DNA of 28,410 bases from a bacterium (GTDB lineage: Bacteria > Patescibacteriota > Minisyncoccia > Phycocordibacterales > Phycocordibacteraceae), in assembly GCA_021782685.1 (NCBI GenBank), contig JAJXUQ010000003.1:1-28410 (forward strand), in the 5' to 3' direction. This document shows positions 16,808-23,889 of the stretch, piece after piece. How positions within the stretch are numbered: the stretch's first letter is position 1; the number at the start of each line of letters is the position of its first letter. The notes beneath the pieces were generated by a model, which saw only the letters and a program-made list of their open reading frames with translations, did not search any database and was not told the DNA's origin. Both the position numbers and the translations under genes were made by a program.

Positions 16808-17590
16808 ATGGCGTTCGGCGGCTACAAGCTTAAATGGGAAAAAGGGCGCTTTAACCCTTCCTCAAAGGAGCCCTATACGGTCTCCCGTTCCAAGGTCGAG
16901 CGGTTCCTCGAATGCCCGCGTTGCTATTGGCTCGAGGCGCGCTACGGTATCGGACGCCCCGAGACGCCGCCCTTTACGCTCAATAACGCGGTCGACGAGC
17001 TTTTCAAGAGGGAGTTCGACATCCGTCGCGCCCGGGGAGAGCCGCATCCTCTCATGCGGAAATACGGGATCGAAGCCGTTCCGTACGCGCACGAGAAGAT
17101 AGAGGAGTGGCGCGATGCGCTGAAGCGCGGCATACAGTATCATGATCCGGAAACCGGCCTCGTCGTGCGCGGGGGCATCGACGATATTTGGATAAACTCT
17201 GCCGGCGAGCTGCACGTGGTCGACTACAAAGCGACGGCGGGAAAGAAGGAAATCACGCTTGACGACGAGTGGAAGCTCGGCTACAAACGCCAAGTTGAAA
17301 TATACCAATGGCTTTTCCGCGCCAACGGATTCACCGTCTCGCCGATAGCGTATTTCGTGTACGCGAACGGATTGAACGATAAAGAGGCTTTCGATGGAAG
17401 GCTCGAATTCGACGTCGCCATCCTGCCGTACGAAGGCGACGATTCCTGGGTATCCGGCGCGCTCAAAGAGCTGAAGGCGTGCCTCGTCTCCGATGCCATC
17501 CCGGCATCCGGCCCGCGCTGCGAGTATTGTCCGTACCGTGAGCATGCGGGCAGGAAACTTCTCGAGCTTCATCATGGAAGTAAGAATTGA
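16808..17590 (+). CDS. Cas4/RecB-like PD-(D/E)XK nuclease with a predicted Fe-S cluster
   Basis: A 260-residue nuclease of the PDDEXK_1 (RecB/AddB/Cas4) group. Catalytic residues visible are Asp125 or Asp126 in GGIDDIW, then Asp139 and Lys141 in VVDYKATA, then the QxxxY motif Gln162-Tyr166. Four cysteines, Cys36 and Cys39 (LECPRCYW) and Cys238 and Cys241 (RCEYCPYR), are placed as in enzymes where a 4Fe-4S cluster clamps the fold. No helicase domain and no cas genes are nearby, so CRISPR adaptation is not supported; a repair or DNA-processing exonuclease is more likely. It overlaps ung by 17 bp. Confidence 0.85.
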   Translation: MAFGGYKLKWEKGRFNPSSKEPYTVSRSKVERFLECPRCYWLEARYGIGRPETPPFTLNNAVDELFKREFDIRRARGEPHPLMRKYGIEAVPYAHEKIEEWRDALKRGIQYHDPETGLVVRGGIDDIWINSAGELHVVDYKATAGKKEITLDDEWKLGYKRQVEIYQWLFRANGFTVSPIAYFVYANGLNDKEAFDGRLEFDVAILPYEGDDSWVSGALKELKACLVSDAIPASGPRCEYCPYREHAGRKLLELHHGSKN

Positions 17591-18242
17591 TCCGTCATGG
17601 AAGAAGCGTCTCGCCGATGAATTCGAGCAGCCGTACTTTTCCGAACTTGCCGCCTTCGTAAGGCGCGAATACGAAAATGAGACCGTCTATCCGCCGCCCA
17701 AACGCCTCTTCCGCGCGTTCGACCTCTGTCCTTTCGAGAAGGTGAAGGTATGCATCCTCGGCCAAGATCCCTATCACGGAGAGCGCCAGGCGAACGGGCT
17801 CGCTTTCGCTGTCGATGAGGCGCAGACGGTGCCGCCTTCGCTCCAGAACATCTTTAAAGAGATAGCGCGCGATTTCGGGAAGCCGCTCGTGCACACGGAC
17901 GGCGACCTTTCGCGCTGGGCGAAACAGGGCGTCCTCTTATTGAACGCGACCCTTACCGTGCGCGCACGCATGGCAGGCTCGCACCAAGGGAAAGGCTGGG
18001 AAGAATTCACCGATGCCGCCATCAGGGCGCTCTCCGATGGACGCGAGCATCTGGTCTTCATGCTCTGGGGTAATTACGCGAGGCAGAAGGGCGCGCATAT
18101 CGATCGGAGCAGGCATCTCGTCCTTGAGGCGGCGCATCCGTCGCCCTTCTCCGCAGCGAGCGGTTTCTTCGGCTGCAAGCACTTTAGCCGTGCGAACGAA
18201 TACCTCATCGCTCACGGAGAAGCGCCCATAGACTGGCTCTAA
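17574..18242 (+). CDS. ung: Uracil-DNA glycosylase (family 1)
   Basis: Removes uracil from DNA, the first step of base excision repair. The 222-residue product has the catalytic water-activating loop GQDPYHG at 63-69 (Asp65), and the DNA-intercalation loop around His188 in HPSPFSAASGFFGC. Length matches the family. The ATG at 17574 was chosen because the family N-terminus begins there; the start lies 17 bp inside the upstream nuclease gene. This supports cotranscription and probably shared work in DNA repair. Confidence 0.96.
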   Translation: MEVRIDPSWKKRLADEFEQPYFSELAAFVRREYENETVYPPPKRLFRAFDLCPFEKVKVCILGQDPYHGERQANGLAFAVDEAQTVPPSLQNIFKEIARDFGKPLVHTDGDLSRWAKQGVLLLNATLTVRARMAGSHQGKGWEEFTDAAIRALSDGREHLVFMLWGNYARQKGAHIDRSRHLVLEAAHPSPFSAASGFFGCKHFSRANEYLIAHGEAPIDWL

Positions 18243-18275
18243 ACCTCCCGGGATGAAATCTCGAAGCCGCTATCC

Positions 18276-18281
18276 TAAAAT
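18276..18281 (+). promoter_or_regulatory. -10 box of the HD hydrolase gene
   Basis: TAAAAT (5/6 match), 6 nt before the ATG at 18288. ATGAAA (18253-18258), 17 bp upstream, is a weak -35. Predicted leaderless. Confidence 0.5.
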
Positions 18282-18287
18282 CCGCGC

Positions 18288-18869
18288 ATGAATCACACGC
18301 CGCAAATAAAGAAAGCTATCCAGTTCGCGGCGCGCAAGCACCACGGGCAATTCCGCATCGCTGATTCGGCAGATAGGCCGCTTCCTTACGTCACGCACCT
18401 GTTCTCGGTCGCGCTGCTCGTCGCTGAAGACGGCACGGACGACGAGATCGTCATCGCGGCGTTGCTTCACGACACGCTCGAGGATACCGATACCACGCGC
18501 GAGGAGCTCGCGGCGGCCTTCGGCGAACGGGTTGCTGCGCTCGTCGAAGCGGTGAGCGAGACACGGAAAAAGGACGGACAGCCGCTCGACTGGAAAAGCC
18601 GTAAAGAGGATTACCTCGCTCGCCTCGAAAGCGCGAGCGACGCCGCCGTCCTCATCGCTCTGGCCGACAAGATCGACAATATCGAGAGCCGGATCGAGGG
18701 ATTCGAAAAGCAGGGCGGCCTGTTTCTGGGGCACTGGAAACAGCCGAACGAAGCGTACTTATGGTTCCATGGCGAAGCCGTTCGTATCGCGCAGAAACGG
18801 TTGCCGGGCCACCCGCTTACCAGACGTCTGCAAGAGGCACGTGCGAAGGAACTCGAAATCTTCGCATAA
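18288..18869 (+). CDS. HD-domain phosphohydrolase, SpoT/MESH1-like
   Basis: A 193-residue stand-alone HD protein. The motif order matches the hydrolase half of RelA/SpoT: HHGQFR, PYVTH (His37), ALLHDTLEDT (His61-Asp62, Glu65-Asp66) and ADKIDNIESR. These metal ligands fit (p)ppGpp hydrolysis as in small alarmone hydrolases, but other nucleotide substrates are possible. No synthetase, TGS or ACT domain is attached. It converges on the M13 peptidase gene with only 9 bp between stops. Confidence 0.85.
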   Translation: MNHTPQIKKAIQFAARKHHGQFRIADSADRPLPYVTHLFSVALLVAEDGTDDEIVIAALLHDTLEDTDTTREELAAAFGERVAALVEAVSETRKKDGQPLDWKSRKEDYLARLESASDAAVLIALADKIDNIESRIEGFEKQGGLFLGHWKQPNEAYLWFHGEAVRIAQKRLPGHPLTRRLQEARAKELEIFA

Positions 18870-18878
18870 AACCACGGT

Positions 18879-20846
18879 TCACCAGATCTTCGCCCGATCT
18901 TTTGGGTCGCGGTAAAGCGCGTCGCCCTTCCGCACATTGAACGCTTCGTAAAACTCAGGAAGGTTTGAAGCGGGCCCGTTTATGCGATAGATGCCGGGAG
19001 AATGTGGGTCGGTGAGCACCTGTGTTTTTTCCGCTTCGGGTCGGCGGTTTTCGCGCTCGAAAAGCGCCAGGCCGAAGAAAAAGCGCTGCTCCGGAGTGAA
19101 GCCATCGATACCTTTTCGTTCGGTTTTTGCGAGATGGAGCTTGTACGCATCGTACGCGATCGAAGCCCCTCCGAGGTCAGCGATGTTTTCTCCAAGCGTC
19201 AACTGTCCGTTTACTTTAAGTCCGTCGGCGACGACATATCTGTCGAACTGCTTTACAAGGACGCGGGCTTTCTTATCGAAACGGGCGCGGTCTTCTTTCG
19301 TCCACCAGGTTTTTCTGTTCCCCTTGCCGTCAAACTTCGCCCCCTGATCGTCGAACCCGTGCGTGATCTCGTGGCCGATGACCGATCCCATCGCGCCGTA
19401 ATTGAGAGCATCGTCGGCAGCCGTCGAGAAGAATGGCGGCTGTAGGATGGCAGCAGGAAAGACGATATCGTTTAACCCAAAACTGCAATACGCGTTCACG
19501 GTCTGAGGGCTCATGAACCATTCGCCGCGATCGACCGGTTTCTTGAGGCGGCGCATTATGCGCGCGTGCTCGAAGAGCGCCGTACGGATCGCGTTTCCGA
19601 AGTAGTCGTCAGGCAAGACCGAAAGGCCGCGATAGCTCTTCCATTTATCAGGATAGCCGAGTTTCCGGTTCATCTGATGGAGTTTCTTGAGCGCCTTCCG
19701 TTTCGTCGCGAGACTCATCCAATCCAGGTTCCTGATGCGCGCCTCATACGCTTTAAAGAGGTCTTCAACGACTTCTACGATCTTCTTTTTCGCATCCGGA
19801 CTGAAATACGCCTGCACATAGAGCTTCCCGAGAAGCTCATCGAGACTGCCGTTGACGACGTTCAGGACGCGCCGCCACAGAGGTTTCATTTTCTTCGTGC
19901 CGGAAAGCACCGTGCCGTAGAAGGCAAAGTTCTGTCTTTCGAATTGTGCGGAGAGGAAGCCCGCCGCGCCGCCTACCACGTGCCAGGTGAGATAGATTTT
20001 CCAGTCTTCGAGCGGCTCTTCCGCGAGCATCTTACCCAGAGCGGCAAGGAATTTCGGCTGCATGACGATGATCTCGCGTATACCTCCGGCTCCGATAATC
20101 TTGAAAAACGAATCCCAGTCGATGGCAGGAGCGAGGCGCGCAAGCGCGCTGCGACGCATCTTGTGATACGTCTTATCGACATCGCGGAGGTCCTCTTTCG
20201 TCATGGATACTTTCGCGAGAGCGGTCTCGATGCGCATGACGACTGCACGGTCTTTTTTCGCCTCGGCGTTCGTTTTGCCCATGAGTGCGAAAATCGCCTC
20301 AAGATGCTTTTCGTAGGCAGTACGTACGCGCACCGACTCCGCATCATCCTTGAGATAGTAGTCGCGATCAGGCATCCCGAGACCGCTCTGGTGAAGGTAG
20401 ATGATGTATTTCTCGCTATTCTTCATGTCCTGATCGACCATGACGCCCCACGGAGTACCGCCGCCTATCTTTTCGAGATAGGCGAATGTCCTGATGAGCG
20501 CACGCACGTCTTTTATCTTTTCGATACGAAGAAGCAGCGGAGCGAGAGGCTGTATGCCGAGCGCATCACGTCTTTCCATATCCAAACCGGAACGATAGAA
20601 GTCTCGAACCATCTGGTCGGGGCTGCCGGTCTTGAGACCTCTTTTGGTCTGGAGTTCCGAAACGATTGCCCGAAGTTTCTTCTCGGTGTCGTATCGGAGC
20701 ATAATGAACGAGCCCCAGCGCGACTCATGCGGGGGAACGGGGTTCTTCTTAAGCCAGCCGCCGTTAACATGATGATACAGATCGTCTTGCGGCCGTACGC
20801 TCGCATCCATGTCTCGCACGCCGAATCCCCAGCTGTTTTTCCTCAT
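18879..20846 (-). CDS. pepO: M13 (neprilysin/PepO) family zinc metallopeptidase
   Basis: A 655-residue peptidase of the M13 family, which cleaves short peptides. Zinc ligands are His492 and His496 in HEITH and Glu553 in GENIADLGG, with Asp557. The substrate-binding NAYY motif reads NAYCSF. VFPAAILQPPFF and the C-terminal RINGPASNLPEFYEAFNV block are typical; the family's terminal CxxW reads KIW, without the cysteine. No signal peptide or membrane helix precedes the catalytic region, so a cytoplasmic location is inferred. ATG 20846 was chosen over the in-frame ATG at 20855 because the latter directly abuts the -10 box. Confidence 0.93.
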   Translation of the reverse strand: MRKNSWGFGVRDMDASVRPQDDLYHHVNGGWLKKNPVPPHESRWGSFIMLRYDTEKKLRAIVSELQTKRGLKTGSPDQMVRDFYRSGLDMERRDALGIQPLAPLLLRIEKIKDVRALIRTFAYLEKIGGGTPWGVMVDQDMKNSEKYIIYLHQSGLGMPDRDYYLKDDAESVRVRTAYEKHLEAIFALMGKTNAEAKKDRAVVMRIETALAKVSMTKEDLRDVDKTYHKMRRSALARLAPAIDWDSFFKIIGAGGIREIIVMQPKFLAALGKMLAEEPLEDWKIYLTWHVVGGAAGFLSAQFERQNFAFYGTVLSGTKKMKPLWRRVLNVVNGSLDELLGKLYVQAYFSPDAKKKIVEVVEDLFKAYEARIRNLDWMSLATKRKALKKLHQMNRKLGYPDKWKSYRGLSVLPDDYFGNAIRTALFEHARIMRRLKKPVDRGEWFMSPQTVNAYCSFGLNDIVFPAAILQPPFFSTAADDALNYGAMGSVIGHEITHGFDDQGAKFDGKGNRKTWWTKEDRARFDKKARVLVKQFDRYVVADGLKVNGQLTLGENIADLGGASIAYDAYKLHLAKTERKGIDGFTPEQRFFFGLALFERENRRPEAEKTQVLTDPHSPGIYRINGPASNLPEFYEAFNVRKGDALYRDPKDRAKIW

Positions 20847-20855
20847 ACATTTCAT

Positions 20856-20861
20856 AGTATA
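20856..20861 (-). promoter_or_regulatory. -10 box of the M13 peptidase gene
   Basis: TATACT read on the minus strand. It touches the ATG at 20855, so transcription should begin near 20847, making the ATG at 20846 (9 nt after the box) the likely leaderless start. It lies inside the region covered by polymerase at the alaS promoter. Confidence 0.6.
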
Positions 20862-20877
20862 TGAATCTTTTGTCTCA

Positions 20878-20886
20878 TGCTATCTT
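20878..20886 (+). promoter_or_regulatory. Extended -10 promoter of alaS
   Basis: TGC followed by TATCTT (20881-20886), 6 nt before the ATG at 20893. No -35. The box is 19 bp from the oppositely oriented -10 of the peptidase gene. Confidence 0.55.
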
Positions 20887-20892
20887 TCTTCC

Positions 20893-22791
20893 ATGACCGT
20901 CTCGGACGTACGGAAACGATATCTCGATTTCTTCACGAAGCGGGGGCATACGGTCATACCCTCGGCGCCTATCGTGCCGGAGAACGACCCGACCACGCTT
21001 TTCACGAGTAGCGGCATGCAGCCGCTCGTGCCCTACCTGCTCGGACAGCCTCATCCCGCCGGCACGCGCCTTGCCGATTCGCAGATGAGTTTCCGCGCCG
21101 AAGACATCGAGGAAGTAGGCGACAACCGCCACACGACGTTTTTCGAAATGCTGGGCAACTGGTCTTTGGGGGATTATTTCAAGCGGGAGCAATTATCGTG
21201 GCTTTTCGAGTACCTGACAAGCGGCGCTGAAGGGCTTGGTCTTGATCCGCAAAGGCTGTATGTGACCGTCTTTGACGGCGACAAGGAAAGCGGGATGAAT
21301 GCGGATACGGAATCCGTCGAGATATGGAAAGGACTTTTCAGCGAGAAGGGGATCGAAGCGAAGCTTGTCGAGCTTGGCACCGAAGAGAGAGGAAATGAAG
21401 CCGGCATGCAAAACGGCCGTATCTTCTCCTACGGCGCTCGGAAAAACTGGTGGAGCCGCGCCGGCGTGCCCTCCAGAATGCCGACCGGGGAAATCGGCGG
21501 ACCCGACTCGGAGGTTTTTTATGATTTCGGACTTCCGCATGACGAAAGATTCGGGAAAGAGTGCCACCCGAACTGCGACTGCGGCCGCTTCATCGAGATC
21601 GGCAATTCCGTTTTCATGCAATTCATCAAGAACGCCGACGGCACGTTCGGGGAGCTCCCGAAGAGGAATGTCGATTTCGGCGGCGGTCTCGAGCGGCTCG
21701 CGGCGGCAACCCGCGACAATCCCGACGTATTCCTCATCGATGTATTCGATGCCGCGCGCGGCATCCTCGAAGACCGTTCCGGCAAGTCCTATGCCGATCC
21801 GAGCGCGATCCGTTCGTTCCGCATCATCCTTGATCATCTCCGCGCGGCGTCCTTCATGCTCGCAAGCGGCATCCGGCCGGGGAATTCAGAACAGGCGTAT
21901 GTATTGCGCCGCCTCATCCGCCGTTCTATCCGCGAAGCGGACAGGCTCGGCATCAAGGAGGCGGTGCTTGCCGAAGTCGCCGAAGGATTCGGAGCCGCGT
22001 ATGCCGAAGCGTATCCGTTCGTACGAGCGGAGGCGAATCTCATTCGTGAAGAGCTTGAGAAGGAGGAGGCGCAATTCAGAAAGACGCTTACGCACGGCCT
22101 GCGCGAGCTTGAGAAGATGGGGGCCGACATCGACGCTTTCACGCTCTTCACGACATACGGATTTCCGGTAGAGCTCACCGAAGAGATCGCCGGAGAACGC
22201 GGCGTGAAGCTCGACCGGCAGGCCGTGCAGGTGAAGATGGAAGAGCATCAGGCACGCTCGCGTGCCGGTGCCGCACAGAAGTTCGCTGGAGGCCTTGCCG
22301 ATCATGCGGAACAGACGGTCCGTTACCACACGGCGCACCACCTCCTCCTCAAGGCGCTCCAGATGGTACTCGGTCCTGGCGTGCACCAGCGGGGCAGTAA
22401 TATCACGAGCGAGCGCCTGCGCATCGATTTTTCTTATGAAGCTAAGATGACGCCGGTGCAGATTGCCGAGGTGGAAAACATAGTGAATGGGAAAATAGCC
22501 GAAGCATTGCCGATAATCCGCACCGTGATGAATAAAGGAGACGCCGAGAAGCTCGGCGCGGAGCATGAGTTCGGCGCGACGTACCCCGAGCAGGTGAGCG
22601 TGTATTCGATAGGACCGAAAGACGCTGCCGATGGCGACCCGAGATTCACCGAAGCCTTCTCTCTCGAATTTTGTGGCGGTCCGCACGTACGCAACACGCG
22701 CGAACTCGGTGCCGGAGGAAAACATTTCAAGATAATCAAGGAGGAGGCATCCTCTGCCGGCATCCGCCGCATCAAAGCGGTGTTAGAATGA
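20893..22791 (+). CDS. alaS: Alanyl-tRNA synthetase, minimal form
   Basis: Class II synthetase that charges tRNA-Ala. The 632-residue product is far below the usual 850-880. The catalytic domain is complete (TLFTSSGMQPLVPYLLG, RHTTFFEMLGNWSLGDYF, FGGGLERL). The editing domain keeps its metal site: His479 and His483 (HTAHH), Cys594 and His598 (CGGPH). The protein ends right after the editing domain, so the C-Ala domain for dimerization and tRNA-elbow contact is missing. About 80 residues are also missing between the catalytic domain and the HxxxH motif. The ATG at 20893 fits the promoter; an upstream in-frame ATG at 20809 lies in the divergent peptidase gene. Confidence 0.95.
   Translation: MTVSDVRKRYLDFFTKRGHTVIPSAPIVPENDPTTLFTSSGMQPLVPYLLGQPHPAGTRLADSQMSFRAEDIEEVGDNRHTTFFEMLGNWSLGDYFKREQLSWLFEYLTSGAEGLGLDPQRLYVTVFDGDKESGMNADTESVEIWKGLFSEKGIEAKLVELGTEERGNEAGMQNGRIFSYGARKNWWSRAGVPSRMPTGEIGGPDSEVFYDFGLPHDERFGKECHPNCDCGRFIEIGNSVFMQFIKNADGTFGELPKRNVDFGGGLERLAAATRDNPDVFLIDVFDAARGILEDRSGKSYADPSAIRSFRIILDHLRAASFMLASGIRPGNSEQAYVLRRLIRRSIREADRLGIKEAVLAEVAEGFGAAYAEAYPFVRAEANLIREELEKEEAQFRKTLTHGLRELEKMGADIDAFTLFTTYGFPVELTEEIAGERGVKLDRQAVQVKMEEHQARSRAGAAQKFAGGLADHAEQTVRYHTAHHLLLKALQMVLGPGVHQRGSNITSERLRIDFSYEAKMTPVQIAEVENIVNGKIAEALPIIRTVMNKGDAEKLGAEHEFGATYPEQVSVYSIGPKDAADGDPRFTEAFSLEFCGGPHVRNTRELGAGGKHFKIIKEEASSAGIRRIKAVLE
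22781..22789 (+). promoter_or_regulatory. Extended -10 promoter of the PilM-like gene, inside the alaS end
   Basis: TGT followed by TAGAAT (22784-22789), 6 nt before the ATG at 22796. Its last base is the first base of the alaS TGA stop. Confidence 0.55.
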
Positions 22792-22795
22792 ACGG

Positions 22796-23839
22796 ATGGG
22801 TCTTTTCAACTCTTTCCTTCGCAGCAAGCGCACGGAATCGGTCGTACTGATAGATATCGGCGCCGGTTCGGTCGCCGGCGCATACGCGCGCTACGAAGAG
22901 GATGAGGCGCCGGCACTGCTGTATACGCGCCGCGTTCCTATCGAGGCGCGCGAAGGGGAGGCGCGCGAACGCGCGATGCTGCGCGCGCTCGAGGTGTTGG
23001 GCGGCATCCTCGTACGGGAGGGCGCGCCCGCTTTCGCGCGCGCGACCGGCAGCGGTCGCGCGGACGCCATCCTCGTCTCGATCGACGCACCGTGGCAAAA
23101 GACGTCGATACGTATCGAGCATATCGAGCGGGAAGCTCCTTTTATTTTTACCAAAAGCCTCGTCATGAAGGCTCTCGAGAACAGGGTTGCCGCCCCGGAG
23201 AAGCTGCTCGCCGACGAAAGCGTCATCGGTACGCTGCTGAACGGCTACGAAACGTCCAGCCCCTACGGGAAAAGGGCGCATCGCGCCTCAGTCATCGTCC
23301 TCACGTCGCTCATCGAAGCGAAGACAGCCGAAAGAGTCGTCTCGGACCTGCGAAGCCTGTACCATACGAGGCATATTCTGACCATCGCCAGCAGCTCGCT
23401 GCGGTACCAGACGATGCGCGCCGCGTTTCCCCACGAACGGAACGTGCTCATACTCGATGCGACAGGGCCGTTAACCTCCGTTATCCTCGTGCGCAACGGC
23501 TTTTTCGTCGCCGTGCCTGAAGTGGCGGATACGGACGCCAAAAACCGTTCATGGGTACGCACCGTCACGGACGAATTCGCCGAAATCGCGAAACAGTACC
23601 CTCTGCCGCGAACCATATTCCTGCTCGCCCGCCCTTCGGAAATTTCTTCGGTGCGAGAAAGGCTCGGCGCGGAGAATTTCGGTTCGCTCTGGCTTTCTGA
23701 CAATCCGCCGAAAATCATTCCGATTCTCGCCAACCAGATTGGCGGCACGATACGGCAGGGAACGACTGCCGTGCCGGATCTCGCCATCACTCTTATGGCG
23801 CTCTATTGGCATCAGAGCGGTTTCAAGAAGGAAACATAA
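22796..23839 (+). CDS. PilM/FtsA-like actin-fold protein
   Basis: A 347-residue protein with features of the actin-like ATPase fold of PilM and FtsA. The N-terminal phosphate-1 loop is VVLIDIGAGSVAGA (about 16-29), and a second phosphate-loop-like strand appears at NVLILDATGPLTSVILVRNG (about 217-236). No membrane segment. PilM binds the cytoplasmic tail of PilN in type IV pilus machines; the next gene encodes a one-helix membrane protein with a short cytoplasmic tail. Divergence from classical PilM is considerable, so the family call is tentative. Confidence 0.65.
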   Translation: MGLFNSFLRSKRTESVVLIDIGAGSVAGAYARYEEDEAPALLYTRRVPIEAREGEARERAMLRALEVLGGILVREGAPAFARATGSGRADAILVSIDAPWQKTSIRIEHIEREAPFIFTKSLVMKALENRVAAPEKLLADESVIGTLLNGYETSSPYGKRAHRASVIVLTSLIEAKTAERVVSDLRSLYHTRHILTIASSSLRYQTMRAAFPHERNVLILDATGPLTSVILVRNGFFVAVPEVADTDAKNRSWVRTVTDEFAEIAKQYPLPRTIFLLARPSEISSVRERLGAENFGSLWLSDNPPKIIPILANQIGGTIRQGTTAVPDLAITLMALYWHQSGFKKET

Positions 23840-23873
23840 TACACAAGTGCCGCCCTAGCTTTATCCTACGAAC

Positions 23874-23882
23874 TGCTATACT
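23874..23882 (+). promoter_or_regulatory. Extended -10 promoter of the bitopic protein gene
   Basis: TGC followed by TATACT (23877-23882), 7 nt before the ATG at 23890. No -35 in the 50-nt intergenic gap. Confidence 0.65.
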
Positions 23883-23889
23883 TCGCACC

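Noticed and set aside
16808..17590. Cas4 as part of a CRISPR-Cas locus
   Set aside because: No repeats, cas1, cas2 or effector genes are present in the window; the neighbours are ung and an ATP-cone nuclease.
19566..20864. A 432-codon open frame on the plus strand opposite the M13 peptidase
   Set aside because: The minus strand encodes a full M13 enzyme with HEITH and GENIAD. The opposite frame has no recognisable domain and no promoter.
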